A stretch of DNA of 64,000 nucleotides from Ornithodoros turicata (GCF_037126465.1 NC_088204.1:66153807-66217806); one strand, 5' to 3'. Numbered from the stretch's first letter, positions 44,691 through 56,283 are shown. Notes: a model not told the origin generated them from the sequence alone. Made by a program: numbers and translations.

Positions 44691-47568
44691 CTGCCAATGA
44701 GAATGCAGACGACAGAGGGATGCAGACGATGAGAGGAGATTGCAGATGACATACGTACAACATTTTGAAATACGCAACGAATCGAGAGAAGAAAAAAGCG
44801 ATAACAAAAAAGCTAACAGGTGAACCGTAACATTCCATGTCTACAGTTTATAAGAAATAGCGCTGTACTGAAATGTTTGGTCGACAGCAGACGGCACAGC
44901 TGGATCATTCCTTTCTGGTGTCATCAAACGATCATAAGATCCATGACGGAGGAAGGGTTCTACAACAGAGAGCATCCAACACTCTTCAACTGCCATTCAG
45001 ATTGATGTCGTTCTCCACTTCGTGATCTGTTGAAAATGAGAGGCGCATGCCTTTTTGTGGCAATTTGAGATATATGTTAACTGACACAAATAGACGTACG
45101 CCCATCTCATTTCTTCAAATCAAAAGTGATACCTGTGTCATTTGGCATGAGTGTGTTATATGTTCCTTTCTTAGTAAAGATGAGGAGAACTCCTTCCGTT
45201 TCTCACGTATTACTTATCACCAAAGCGCGGACTTTCATGTATATGCGTGATTTTTATTTTTATTTTTTATTTTTTGTCTCGACATGATTGGGACTGCTCC
45301 GAGGAGTTTATGATGCATATAAATCAACGTTTTGCACGTTCTGGCTTTTTTTTTTTTCGCATGGAAAAGCATGCAGAATGCATATTTTGCCATAGCAGCA
45401 AGGTGTGAGAGCATTGTTGTTCATCGGGTAACTTTGCCAATATTCCTGGTGGCTACCGTGGCACAGGGAGCATTCCAATCAAGGCCTACTGAGGGATGCT
45501 CGCATGTTTTCTGTGGTGGGTAGTCCTCTTGCTCTTGGACTACCCAAATCTCAACGCAAGAGGGTTAGCACACCCCTCCCTTTCCTGTGCCACCATCATC
45601 TCTCTTCTCTCCCTCTTTCACCTTCCTCTCTCTCTCTTTTCCCCTTGGTGCACCGAACCGCCACTGTGGAGCAGGCTGACCGCACCTTTCCCCTACATCA
45701 CCCCACCCACCAGCCCAAGGTTTTGCTGGTTTCAGGAAAGGCTTTGGTCCTCCTTGGCGAAAATTCCGGTCCGAATAGAATAGTATCGATGTTTCAGCGG
45801 GACCTGGTGACCCAGCGGATCCACAGCGCGGAATACTAACCCACAATAGTTCGTACAGCGACACTCAATGCTCGCGCCTTCGCCTTGTGTCGGAGTGCGT
45901 TTGGTGCGCGTGCAATAGACTATTTGGCATGCAGCAGCGCCGCGTGTGGCTGAGACAAGGTATTGTGGGAAATTTGAGGGAGAGAAAACCCGCCCAGTCT
46001 CTCAGTCGACATATGAGTCGAGTGTGAGTCGCTGACCTTGTTTTCCACGTGCTTTACTACAGCAGCCAAAGAAGTGAGTAAGAGAGGAAAGCGAAGAAGA
46101 GGCAGAAAGCAACAGGGCGAGTTGGAGCCGCCATTTCTTTCTGGTTGATCTCCAGCCCCACCTCTACTTCGGGAGTAGAAATAGATGAAGCTGAAGTTCG
46201 GCTGTGGAACAAGACAACACTAGAGCGGTCCATGGATGGCGCTGGAGGTCAAACGGAAACAACATGGCGGCTCAAACGAACCCTTTTGCCTCAGTGTTGA
46301 TACTCTGAAGCGTAGCTTATTTAGCGACTCTATGGGTGACCGTGTTGCGCGCCCAGACGTTGACCAGACCAACACGTTGAGTAGCTGCGCATAGAGGACC
46401 TTGTCCTGTGTGCAGTCTGTGCCCCTCGTCCCATCCTGTTTGTGACTCCTCTGCAGAGCCAAAACTTTTGAAATATGTACACTGTAAACTTTTTCACGCC
46501 TTTAAAGGTGTGCGCTATGAACACTCAACCTGGTTGCGTAACATTGCATCTCCAGGATGATATTTTACAAAATTTGGAAAGCATTACTAAAGATCAAGTG
46601 TCAGTGCAAATCTTGCTTTCATTATGTCTTGGATATCGTAGGTACGAGCTAATGCATATATGCATCGCTATCGATAATCGAGCACGCGCAAGTGTCTACA
46701 ATACTGTTGAACAATGTTGAGATGTTGCAAGACTGAATTTTTGGAGGACAGACAACACTCGAGTAAAGAAAATTTGTGCGAAACCGTGCTCCATTACGGT
46801 GTTACGAAAATTACACCTAAAAAGGTGTGCACATGCACGTTATTACACCTTTAAAGGTGTGAAAAGATTTAGAGTGTACTTGTGTGAGCTAGCCCACCGT
46901 CAAGCTCAGTGCGTAACAGCGTTTCAAACTGCGCAGGTGCACTGTCATAAGGAGTTAGCAGACGACGCTGCTTCGCCCCTCAAGGTACCCACAGTGCCTT
47001 GCGCAGCTCACTTGAGGGCGCGCGCAACCGCGTGATACCGTCTCTTGTCGATGGGCAGTACTTTGCCTTCAGCACCTCCTTTGCCGTTACCATACCGTTA
47101 CGACGACAGACGGTGTTCGCACTGTAATACGCACACAGTGCAGTGCTGAAGCAAAGCCTTCAGCCGCATGCCGCGCTGTGTGTCGCGCGAGTCTGCTATG
47201 CTGAACGAAGGCAGCCTAATTTTACTCTGTGATCCTTAATAAAATACTCAAATTGTGTCGTCAAATATCCATTGTATACATTGCTTCCGCGCCACAAACA
47301 ATGGAAAACATTACATGTATTCAGTGTTTTTTTTTTACTGAATACTGCAGATTTTCAGTGCATAGTTGCGTTCATATTTCAGGTGCTTTTAGTGCATATA
47401 TGTCCGCGAACATAGCATATTCATAGAATGGGATAATTGAGAAAACATCCATCTGGCGTAGTTTCTAACGCATAAAGTTCCAAGTGCCAAATTTTCTGAC
47501 AAATATCCCAAGACAAAACGAAGAATGCAGCATTCTCATTGGGAGATACAGCCACTGCAGCACACTAC
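44691..47568 (-). other. Last intron of the GH18-like gene
   Basis: Contains a diverged copy of module S (45545-45800) and the TIR element at 46480-46876. No other gene recognised. Frames at 45496-45864 on both strands derive from the low-complexity module. Confidence 0.6.
46480..46876. mobile_element. 397-bp TIR element, relative of 16108-18714
   Basis: CACTGTAAACTTTTTCACGC at the left and GTGTGAAAAGATTTAGAGTG at the right, with internal CCTTTAAAGGTGT boxes near both ends and TA flanks (46478-46479 and 46877-46878). Short non-autonomous form. Confidence 0.9.
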
Positions 47569-47697
47569 CTCGTAATAGCCAGCCTTGCTGGGTTGTAGAG
47601 TGTATTTGCCGATAGTGGCAGGTCCGGAACTGCTCACTCCCAGCTTGGCCGTCCTTGCCGTGAAAGTATCAGGACCCAGTGAGATGGAGTAGCACAG
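47569..47697 (-). CDS. GH18-like membrane protein, penultimate exon
   Basis: 43 codons, LCYSISLGPDTFTARTAKLG to SKAGYYE, between acceptor CTCCAG and donor GAG|GTAGTG. Both boundaries are phase 0, and YYE joins VCKLTG of the last exon. CYSISLGPDTF matches the second-last barrel region of tick GH18-like proteins. Confidence 0.85.
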
Positions 47698-47811
47698 CTG
47701 GAGGTGTTATGAACACTAAATTAGCTTCACTCACGTGTATGACAGCAGTGATGGGCAAATGTCCCAAAAATTCGAGTTAACGTAAAGTCCCCGGCATCAT
47801 TAGTAGTTTAA

Positions 47812-48315
47812 GGCGGACTCATGCGGTCTAGTTAGTTAACGTTCGCTTCGGGAGAGAGTTGGCTGCACCGTCGCAAAATTGTTTTCTTCGCTTTGCTTTG
47901 CTCCCGCACAATGCAATCGGCGCCAGCGTGCAGAAGATGACAGCAAACGACAAGGTCATTATTTTCATTCGCACGGATCCTGAAAACTGCAATAAACTTG
48001 TCGAATTTGTTGATTGTAATCAGTTCGCCGACTGTTAATGCAGGGAATGACATCATTTTGGCCCAAATATCGCAGGTGTGCGTGCGGAGAGAAGCGATTT
48101 TGTTGCATTTCCCATAGGCGCCCATATATTAAAAACTCCACAAACTTTAATTCGCCGAAAATCAGTGGATCTCGCCAGGCCTTCAAGAATATGTCATTCC
48201 CTAGATAAACACGAGGGGAACACGCCTCTGCCTGCATCGTGTAGAAATCTAGCGATGTTTACGAGAACCGTACGAACAAAAATTGCCCATAGATTTCTTA
48301 AAAAGTGAGTCCGCC
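47812..48315. mobile_element. 504-bp TTAA-flanked MITE
   Basis: GGCGGACTCA at the left and TGAGTCCGCC at the right, each next to TTAA (47808-47811 and 48316-48319). TTAA duplications are characteristic of piggyBac and Kolobok. Tips alone do not decide; no transposase is recognised. It lies in an intron of the GH18-like gene. Confidence 0.6.
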
Positions 48316-48489
48316 TTAAGTACAGTACAGTGCCATTGCATATCTACTTCAAGTAAGTACAAAGTACTAGACAAAGTGTTCATGAAGTACATGGCAAATT
48401 TAATTTGACTCCTTTGCATTACACTGTTTTTTAGCTATGTCTTGCTATTCGACACCTTAGCCAGCACTCTTGGCAATTGTCAGAATCGT

Positions 48490-48630
48490 ACGTACGTCGT
48501 TACCCAGTAACCAGTTACTTTTTTTGGTAACGAAGTAACGACCTAGTTACTTTGCCATAAATTGCAACTAATAACTTATTCAGTTACAAAAATCAGTAAC
48601 TGGTTACCTACGTTACTCGTTCCTTTTCTT
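48490..48630. repeat. hAT-like subterminal debris
   Basis: Repeated GTTAC/GTAAC words (CAGTAACCAGTTACTTTT, GTAACTGGTTACCTACG) resemble the 54458-55330 element. 49380-49560 is a similar tract built on AAGTACT words. Confidence 0.45.
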
Positions 48631-48974
48631 CGTTTACAATCAGCTTCACCATGGACGACATTGTCAATATGTGGAATTTCCGTAAACCTTCTAACAGGTG
48701 GCGACCTGACCTGAATGTTCAGCTCCTGGGAGCATCTGGTCAACAGTCATTCTCTTCTTATGTCCTAACGTGACCGGCAAGTCTTGTGTCCAAAGATGAG
48801 TACCACAACACTATCCGATGGTGTCACTGACCATGTAAAGCATTCTTGGAAGATACCCTGGGACTTTGTTATTGTTGTTGTTATCTCACAGCTGCTGCCA
48901 GTCCCATACTCGACTACAGTCCCAAACTCGACCAAACTCAGATCATTCGCCGTGACGTTGTAAAATGTGTCTAC

Positions 48975-49072
48975 CTGTGCGTCGTAATCGAATTTCAATA
49001 GCATGTTCAGATAAGCATAATTCATATTTTGGTTGGGTGTTGCAGTTAGCATATCGATAATTATACTGCTTT
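48975..49072 (-). CDS. GH18-like membrane protein, tentative exon
   Basis: The frame encoding MNYAYLNMLLKFDYDAQ ends at a good donor CAG|GTAGAC. It would join LCYSISLG of the next exon in phase 0 (FDYDAQ then LCYS), which fits the family. The upstream boundary is not resolved: the AG sites available are not in the phase required by the exon at 51808-52147. Either an exon is missing between them or this one is mis-bounded. Confidence 0.45.
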
Positions 49073-49099
49073 TCACTACTCAATCAAAGCCCTTATATG

Positions 49100-51473
49100 A
49101 AGCTAATACCAGGTCGTGAAGTGGTAGCCGGAGAAGTCTGGCCGGTTTTATGGTTTAAAACTGCTTATAGACGTTGGTGTAGCGTTTATCAGTTCACGTA
49201 AACGCAAAATCCCGATGATGTTGTGTACCTTCCCAGCAGTGGGCAACAAGAAGTCGGGTTTAGATCGGAAGTGGATATGCGGAAGTCAAGTATAGACGGG
49301 AAAAGGCATTAATGCCAACGTGTTTCTCTCGCATTTACCGCTAATTTTTCTTCGAATGCGGTCTCTAAAAGCACGAACATAGTTTCCGGTACTTCTTGTT
49401 TGCTTGGGTACTTGATGGGAAAGTACTGGGAAAAGTAATATTTGAAGTAGAGTATAAAGTGCACTATTTGAAATGTACTTAAAATAAAGTACTAAGAAGT
49501 GTACTTAAAGTGCTACTTGAGTACTTTATGCTACAAGTACTTCCTGTACATTCCTGTACAAGTACATTACTGTAATGATGCCACATTGTGTGGAATCTCT
49601 AATATCTTGTCTTCTGACGTGGTTTCGCAGACGACCTCCTGCTATATGTCCCGTTTACCTTGTACGACACATGCCTAAGCTTTCCAGGCTGTGGGTAGTA
49701 CGCAGGTTTGGCACCAAATGAGAGTTAAAGGGGCATAAAAGTGCAAAAACATCGCACTCTTAGACAAAAGGGTGTGAAAATGTGGTAAAAGAAATTTTAA
49801 ACGCGATGGAAGGCCACAGTTTTTCTTTTCCGCTTTTCTCGTGCTGCCTAATCATCGCTGCGATCGCGTGCGGCGACCAATGAGAGACCTCGCGGTTTAC
49901 AACAGGTGAAGCGGAATAGGCGCTTTCATCCGAGCTTAATTCACGAATGACACGACTCACGAATGACACAACAGTGAGTCCCGTTCCTTTCGCCATGACA
50001 TTTGGAATCGAACTTCTTGAACTCGTCAAGCCGCCTTCTTGTTTAAATATTTTCGAACATTCCACGCGTACCAAAGAACCCTGATGGAAATGTTTTACAC
50101 AGAGACTTGTTACTTGGCATTGGTTAAGAAACTATCCTTTCCTTTCATCATATCGTCGCTTTCACAAGCTCAGGTACCTCGTCGAGTATCCTTCCCTTTT
50201 AAGCATAACCCTCATATCCCTTCATAGTGAAATTGATACAAATACAAAAACAATAATGTACACACTAGCAGAACCTCACCACGGTGAAGGTCAATCATTG
50301 TAAATGATATCATTATCACTCCTGATCTCTGGCGAGAGCGGGAAGTACACCTTTCTGTGACAATTAACATAACTGCATAATACCCTAGTCAGACGGCAAA
50401 CCGAAGGTTGTTAGCGGAACGGTCGTAATTCCACCTGTAGCCCGACCATCATATCGAATGACATCGTTTTCTGCCCTTCTTGAAAATGGGAGGTGTATAC
50501 CCTTTTTGTGACACTTATGCAGTTCATAATTGTCATAAGAAAGGCGTACGTCTCCTGTTTTCAACAAATCAGGGCAGAGAACGATGTATTTCAAAATAAT
50601 GGTTGGGCTACGGGTACAGTTACGGCTGTTCCTCCAACGGCCTTCAGTTTGCCGTCTGTCTAGGGTGTAAATGTCACAAATGGCATACGTCTATGGCTTT
50701 TCAACTTATTCAGGGAGAGAATGATGTGATTCGGGATTATGGCTGACCACACGCTCTGCGTCAGTCACTGTTACGAATGATCTGGTTATCGCTTCTAATT
50801 TCAAGAGAGAGCGGGGCTTAGACTTTTTTTGTGTGTCATTATGTATCATTTTGGATCATTAGAGAGTGGATTTTTAGGCACTAACAGATGGTGCTCTTGC
50901 CCACGTAGCACATAGTATGCCAATCGTCATCGTGGATGCTATCGCTCTGTCTCCCGATAAGCTGAGAAAGGGGACGTACACCTTTTTGTGTATCAACTTT
51001 CCTTCCAATCGGAAGATAAAATGATACACGAGTCTGAAGGTTTGTTGGCCCAGAACGATTTGTGGGACGAAGACCGCTCCCCTGTTAGTGCCTGTAACTA
51101 TCACCTACCCAAATTTACACAAAGGACTTACGCCCCCCCTCTCTCTCTTACTCTCTTGGAATCAGAAGTGATATCATTCGTGGCAATATTGGCCTATCAT
51201 TCGCGGTAATTGTTGGCGCGGAGCGTGCTATGCGGTGGATGCACGGGTAATTAACATGGAGGCTTGCACGAACGTTGAGAAAACTCCTCAAGGCTATCCT
51301 CAATAGCTGTGCCAGTGTGTTCCAGGAAAGAACACGATCGAGGACAGCAGCGTGTGCCCGACACACTATACTACTCAGGATGACAGGAATTTTCTTAGAT
51401 GTTCGTGAAGGCACCCAAGGTTCAGCAAGCAATGGAATAGCGCATTCAAAACGCAGTACTGCATCGTTACCTG
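49100..51473 (-). other. Intron region of the GH18-like gene
   Basis: No exon was resolved here. It holds a diverged palindromic element (50382-50668) and related debris at 50810-51230, including a TGATATCATTCGTGG word. The 104-codon frame at 49760-50074 is not recognised and is probably repeat-derived. Confidence 0.45.
50382..50668. mobile_element. Palindromic foldback element, diverged copy
   Basis: Ends CCCTAGTCAGACGGCAAAC and GTTTGCCGTCTGTCTAGGG. The inner arms share GGAGGTGTATACC and GTGACACTTATGCAGTTCAT with the main foldback family but have different outer ends. Confidence 0.75.
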
Positions 51474-51721
51474 CACTCTTAAAAATGAACTTCGCCGCAT
51501 AGCACGCTCCTAGCCAACCATCATCTCGAATGATATCGTTATCTGCCCTGATTTGTTGAAAACGAGAGGCGTACGCCTTTTTGTGACACTTATGGTGTTC
51601 ATAATTGTCACAGAAAAGGCGTACGCCTCCCGTTTTCAACAAATCAGGGCAGATAACGATATCATTCGAGACGATGGTTGGCTAGGAACGTGCTATGCGG
51701 TGAAGTTCATTTTTAAGAGTG
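51474..51721. mobile_element. Palindromic foldback element FB-1
   Basis: A 248-bp near-perfect palindrome. Outer arms start CACTCTTAAAAATGAACTTC and end GAAGTTCATTTTTAAGAGTG. The inner arms carry TAGCACGCTCCTAGCCAACC, GAATGATATCGTTATCTGCC and GAGGCGTACGCC. The centre is an unpaired GTGTTCATAA-like loop. It lies in a GH18 intron 87 bp downstream of the exon at 51808-52147. Confidence 0.93.
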
Positions 51722-51807
51722 ACGATGCCCACTTGAGTGCGGCCAACAACGGCAAGCTACCTCGACCCCCCCCCCCTCATTTTTAAGAGTGTGCCTCCAA
51801 ATTGTAC

Positions 51808-52147
51808 CTTTTTAGCAGCGAGCTTGCTGAGGTCGCCCTCTATCTGCTTCAAGGCGTTTGTAGTGTCCTGCCTTCGTCCTGGACAACCGACTATGCGCCG
51901 TCCCAAGTTAATCTTGTGCGTGGACACGAAGATATGGTCGAGCAGGGAAGCGTACGTGTCTATAGCGTAGCTCTTGGCTTCTGTCTTCTTTGCAGGAATC
52001 GTCAACGCCACAATGAGATCGGCCGGAAGGTGAAGCCCGCTGCAGCAGTTTGTACCAAGGCAATTTTCAAGCAATGGTTCTGTACGAGCTACAGTACTCA
52101 TGTAAACGTTATGTGGGATATTGCTGACTTCATATAAGGTATGCGCC
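51808..52147 (-). CDS. GH18-like membrane protein, exon 8
   Basis: It begins after the strong acceptor TTCTTTCAG and ends at AAG|GTACAA. 340 nt: one base completing a Glu codon, then 113 codons (AHTLYEVSNIPHNVYM through HLPADLIVALTIPAKK to LSKLAAKK). The phase fits the donor of exon 7 (GA|G). It corresponds to the barrel region after the GH18 signature. Intact. Confidence 0.88.
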
Positions 52148-52399
52148 CTGAAAGAAAACAGAAAACTCAAGAGGTAATGCTAACTTCTCGAGTATTTTTA
52201 AGGTTGTGAAGCTTATATGACAGACAGCAAACACAATTAACATTTCTGCTGAAAGTCTGATGATTCCTTGAAGGTATTAATAATAGCAGCTCCATAATCA
52301 TGCGCTTGAAGTAACGACAACATAACATTTTGGTGTAAACATAAACAAGACCCGCGTCACAACTTCCGGTGCCACGAAGACTTCCGGTCCTTCCCCGAC

Positions 52400-52575
52400 T
52401 AAGGACGCTCGGAACCAGCCACCATGCAGAATGACTATTACTTTCCCGATTTGTTGAAAATAGGATGGTACGCCTCTTTGTGGCAATTCGAATTGCCATA
52501 AAAAGGTGTATGCGGCCCTCTCTTTCCTCAAATCAGAAGCGATAGCAGTACCAGTTGGCATAGTGGTTGGCCCAG
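52400..52575. mobile_element. Palindromic foldback fragment
   Basis: Inner arms GATTTGTTGAAAATAGGATG and GGCAATTCGAATTGCC, then a diverged right half. The outer ends are lost; FB-2 abuts it. Confidence 0.6.
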
Positions 52576-52581
52576 AGCGTG

Positions 52582-52830
52582 CACTCTTAAAAATGAACTT
52601 CACCTCATAGCACGCTCCTAGCCAACCATTATCTCGAATGATATCGTTATCTGCCCTGATTTGTAGAAAACGGGGGGCGTACGCCATTTCTGTGACACTT
52701 ATGCTGTTCATAATTGTCACAGAAAAGGCGTACGCCCCGTGTTTTCAACAAATCAGGGCAGATAACGATATCATTCGAGATAATGGTTGGCTAGGAGCGT
52801 GCTATGCGGTGAAGTTCATTTTTAAGAGTG
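52582..52830. mobile_element. Palindromic foldback element FB-2
   Basis: 249 bp, same outer ends as FB-1 with TG on both sides. The inner arms carry GGGGGCGTACGCC and GGCGTACGCCCCG. Confidence 0.92.
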
Positions 52831-52867
52831 TGTTTGCTGTGAAATCGGATGTCGTCTTGCCAATACT

Positions 52868-53099
52868 CTACTTCACCACATAGCACGCTCCTAGCCATCC
52901 ATCATCATGAATGATATCGTTACCTGCCCTGATTTGTTGAAAACGAGAGGCGTTCGCTTTTTTGTGACACTTATGCCGTTCAATTGTCACAAGAAAGGTG
53001 CGCGCCTCCCGTTTTCAACAAATCAGAGCTGATAATGATATCATTCGAGATCATGGTTGGCTGGGAGCGTGCTATGTGGTGAAGCTCATTTCTAATAGT
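52868..53099. mobile_element. Palindromic foldback element FB-3, tips eroded
   Basis: TTCACCACATAGCACGCTCC and the inverse GGGAGCGTGCTATGTGGTGA bracket matching inner arms. The CACTCTTAAA tips are mutated. Confidence 0.8.
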
Positions 53100-53126
53100 A
53101 TAAAATAAGGCGACCATTGAACAGAA

Positions 53127-53283
53127 TGATACATTTATCACTCCCGCTTTGTAAAAAGCGCCGGCCGTACGCCGTTTTTAGAACTGCAAAAGTGTTCCAA
53201 AAAAGCGTACGCCGTATGCTTTTTAACCAATCGAGGGGAAGAACGATGTCACTCGGGATGGTGATTGGCTAAGAGTTTGAAAT
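53127..53283. mobile_element. Palindromic foldback core, strongly diverged
   Basis: GCGCCGGCCGTACGCCG and GCGTACGCCGTATGC around a short loop. The flanks contain GAATGATAC and GATTGGCTAAGAG relics of the family. Confidence 0.6.
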
Positions 53284-53332
53284 TCTGTGTTTAGAGTGCA
53301 GAGATAACTTATTTCCGCCTCAGGACGGTTGT

Positions 53333-53584
53333 CCTGCGCTCTAAAAGCAGAGTTTCACCGCATAGCACCCTCCTAGCCAACCATCGTGCTGAATGACAAC
53401 GTCCCCTCCCTTGATTTGATGAAAACGGGGGCGTACGCCTTTTTTGTGGCAATTGTGAACTGCATAATGCCACAGAAATGGCGTACGCCTCTGTTTTCCG
53501 AAAACCAGCGGAAAGAACGATGCAACTCGGGATTCTGGTTCTACGAGCGTGCTATGTGGTGAAGCTCTGCTTTTAAAGCGCAGG
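53333..53584. mobile_element. Palindromic foldback element FB-4, variant tips
   Basis: 252 bp. Tips CCTGCGCTCTAAAAG and CTTTTAAAGCGCAGG replace the usual CACTCTTAAAA, while GCATAGCACCCTCCTAGCC and its inverse retain the family. Confidence 0.85.
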
Positions 53585-53622
53585 AGAACCGTCATATACA
53601 TACCGTCATATAACGCTACTTG

Positions 53623-54117
53623 CACTCTTAAAAATGAATTTCACCTCATAGCACGCTCTTAGCCAACCGTCATCTCGAATGATATCGTTATCGAACCTGG
53701 GGGCTTAATCGCTTCATCGTCGTTACGGTCGTTACAAGTTAACGAGTGGCGGGAAATTCAAAAAGGTGGGCACGTGATACATTGCGCGTGACGTGTACCG
53801 CGCCCTTCACGTATCGCGCGAAGAGCGCCGTGCACGTGTTTTTTCACGTGCCCAAATTTTTAAATTTCCCGCCCGCCTTTTTGAATTTCCTGCCACTCGT
53901 TAGCTTGTAACGACCGTAACGACGATGAAGCGATTAAGCCCCCTGATTTGATGGAAACGGGAGGCGTACGCCATTTTTGTGACACTTATGCTGGTCATAA
54001 TTGTCACAGAACAGGCGTACGCCCCCCGTTTTCGACAAATCAGGGCAGATAACGATATCATTCGAGATGATGGTTGGCTAGGAGCGTGCTATAAGGTGAA
54101 GTTCATTTTTAAGAGTG
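53623..54117. mobile_element. Palindromic foldback element FB-5, interrupted by a second palindrome
   Basis: The outer parts are a 249-bp FB element with standard CACTCTTAAAAATGAA tips. A second element (53700-53942) is inserted in its left arm at CTG. Confidence 0.92.
53700..53942. mobile_element. 243-bp palindromic element nested in FB-5
   Basis: Arms run GGGGCTTAATCGCTTCATCG, TCGTTACGGTCGTTACAAG, CGAGTGGC and AATTCAAAAAGG, mirrored on the right, around a CG-rich centre. CTG flanks both sides (53697-53699 and 53943-53945), and intact family members have a single CTG there. Family unknown. Confidence 0.88.
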
Positions 54118-54258
54118 TGGAATACACTCAGACTTTTGTCACAGATTGAGGCCGTTTGCATTCGTGTCACGCACTAATTAAGCTAATGTAGTCTTATCAT
54201 TTGTTTTTATGTTAAATCTATTTTTGACGAATTTAATGACACCTCTCGTGGAACATAC

Positions 54259-54359
54259 TCCTTGTTCTGCTGAAGGAGCTTGAAGAATTCGGCTAAGTTC
54301 TCAGCATCGTTCGTTCGACCGCAGCGGCCAGTCGGGTGGTCCCAGTCCAGGTTGATGCC
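54259..54359 (-). CDS. GH18-like membrane protein, exon 7: signature motif, catalytic Glu absent
   Basis: 101 nt between acceptor CTGCAG and donor GA|GTATGT. It encodes GINLDWDHPTGRCG through NLAEFFKLLQQNK. The GH18 consensus is FDGxDxDWExP. Here, with the end of exon 6, it reads MQGINLDWDHP. The first and second Asp are Gln and Asn and the catalytic acid Glu is Asp, so chitinase activity is not expected. It joins exon 6 in phase 0 and exon 8 in phase 2. Confidence 0.92.
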
Positions 54360-54428
54360 CTGCAGCATTTTATAAAGTTTGAATGAACGTTCGAAATTAA
54401 AGAAGTGCATATCGGGTGTCTGGTTGTA

Positions 54429-55553
54429 CACTGTTAAAATGGAACTTCACCACACAGCATAGGTGGGGAGTAACGCGTTACAAAGTAGTGCGTTACCGGT
54501 AACGCGTTACATTCGTGTAGTGAATTATGGTAACGCATTACATTTGGGAGAAAAGTAATGAGTAACGTAACGTCATTACATTTTTGACAACTAACGCGTA
54601 ACGGCGTTATGCGTTACTGCGTGTTCGGGAACTTGAAAGCTTGAGCGAGGACCGTGCCTGCAGAATCCGGGAAAATCCCAGATTTTTTCTATTCATCTTC
54701 AACAATAACAAGAAGGTCACATCGACACCCACGAAGAACGCAAAAGAAGGGTTGTTGACCTACCCTGGTTGAGGTGTCACCTTTGTTTACCACCTCTGTT
54801 TTTCACTCCCTCTGGTATTTTTCGGACGAATGGGGCAAAAGCGGCAGAAAAATAGCCTCTACCCTCTGAACAAGTAACAAAGTACCAAGGAATTGGCTGT
54901 TTGGATTTGTACTATAGGAGATAAAAGGTCACCGTCTCTATCAACCTTGACAAGGAGCACTCACTGGTCATTAGGCGTCCTCTCAGCCCAACGGGCGCAG
55001 CTCACCGATGAAAATTTTGAACATCAACTACTTCTGCGTTGCAATAAATCGTACATGTAAGTTGTGTTCATGCGTGACCCTTGTTTGTGCCCAACATTGC
55101 TTGTATTGATTTGCGGAATGCACCTGTGTGACTCAACCAAAAACGGTACATATTACAAGGACAACTGGTGAAGTAATGTAAAAGTAACGGCATTACTTAT
55201 CAGCGGTAACGGCGTTAGTAACGCGTTACCTACTACCGCAACAGTAACGAATAACGTAACGCGTTACTCTTCGAAAAAGTAGTGAGCAACGGTAGTGCAC
55301 TACAAAATAAAAGTAACTTCCCCACCTATGCCACACAGCGCGCTCCTAGCCAACCACCATTCTGAATAATATCATTCTGTGTCATGAAAAATGATTCGTT
55401 CAAAACAGGGGGAGGAGCCTATCTGCGACATGCATAACGTGTCCCAGATAGGCGCCTCCTCCCATTTTCAGCAAATAAGGACACCGAATGGTATCATTCG
55501 GAATAATGGTTGGCTAGGAGCGTGCTATGTGGTGAAGTTCTGTTTTAACAGTA
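54429..55553. mobile_element. Palindromic foldback element FB-6, interrupted by a hAT element
   Basis: CACTGTTAAAATGGAACTTC at the left and GAAGTTCTGTTTTAACAGT at the right, TA on both sides. The inner arms carry GGGGGAGGAGCCTATCTG and its near-inverse, a different inner sequence from FB-1. The inserted element is 54458-55330. Confidence 0.88.
54458..55330. mobile_element. 873-bp non-autonomous hAT element
   Basis: Tips CATAGGTGGGGA and TCCCCACCTATG. Perfect 8-bp duplication CCACACAG (54450-54457 and 55331-55338). The ends are full of GTAACGCGTTAC words, typical of animal hAT elements. No transposase was seen in the interior. Confidence 0.93.
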
Positions 55554-55976
55554 TATGTTTGTGGAACTTTTTAAAATCATGAATCCCCCTATACTGTAGT
55601 GCCTGTCAGCGTCGTAGGTCAAATAACATATTCTTTATTAAATATGTTTACGCCAGGCCCTTGTACATAGATTTGGTGCCACTGAAACGGGCCTTTTCAT
55701 CGTTAGCGTAGAGTTACGATTTCACGATGATGGGTGTTGTGGTTACTTGGTTTACGTCTACTTTCGAAATTACTACATCAATTCAGTGCACCGTAGTGAC
55801 CCTTTTTCTACGTTTTTTATATTCTGCGGTGTTCTGCAACAAATAAAATGACCTCCTGTGAAAGAACGATGAGCGCAGGATGCCCCTGTTCGGCAGGCCT
55901 GAAAAGAATAAAGGAAACTCTACACCTGAAAAGAGCGTACGGGAAGACGGGGTGGAGCGTCGAGCCGTAACGCGTG

Positions 55977-56227
55977 GCACATTTTTGTCTAAAAGAGGTC
56001 CACTGCAGGTCCTCAAAGGGGTGGTACCCATTCTAATACCGACGGTGCTCTGCTTTAGAAGTTACGTTTTTTTCACGAAACATATATAAATAATGAGCGA
56101 ATGAGTGGGAGGCGCTCATTATTTAGCTTGTAGGTGGTATGCGGCAGATACTTGTGAACAGAAAGTTCTTAGATTGGTACACCGGCTCGAGAATTATTTA
56201 GCCAGGGGATCTAATTGAAACACGCTG
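55977..56227. mobile_element. Right-end fragment of the long-TIR transposon family
   Basis: AGAGGTCCACTGCAGGTCC, CTAATACCGACGGTGCTCTG, GTGGGAGGCGCTCA and ATTGAAACACGCTGTAT follow the same order as the right arm at 43740-43979. The left end is missing. It ends just before GH18-like exon 6. Confidence 0.8.
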
Positions 56228-56283
56228 TATATAGATTCCTGCGAGGTAGATCGCGGTATCGCTGTCACCGAGACATTGCCTAC

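Noticed and set aside
45496..45864. Overlapping 95-111 codon frames on both strands
   Set aside because: They arise from a low-complexity pyrimidine tract shared with modules at 2895 and 20395.
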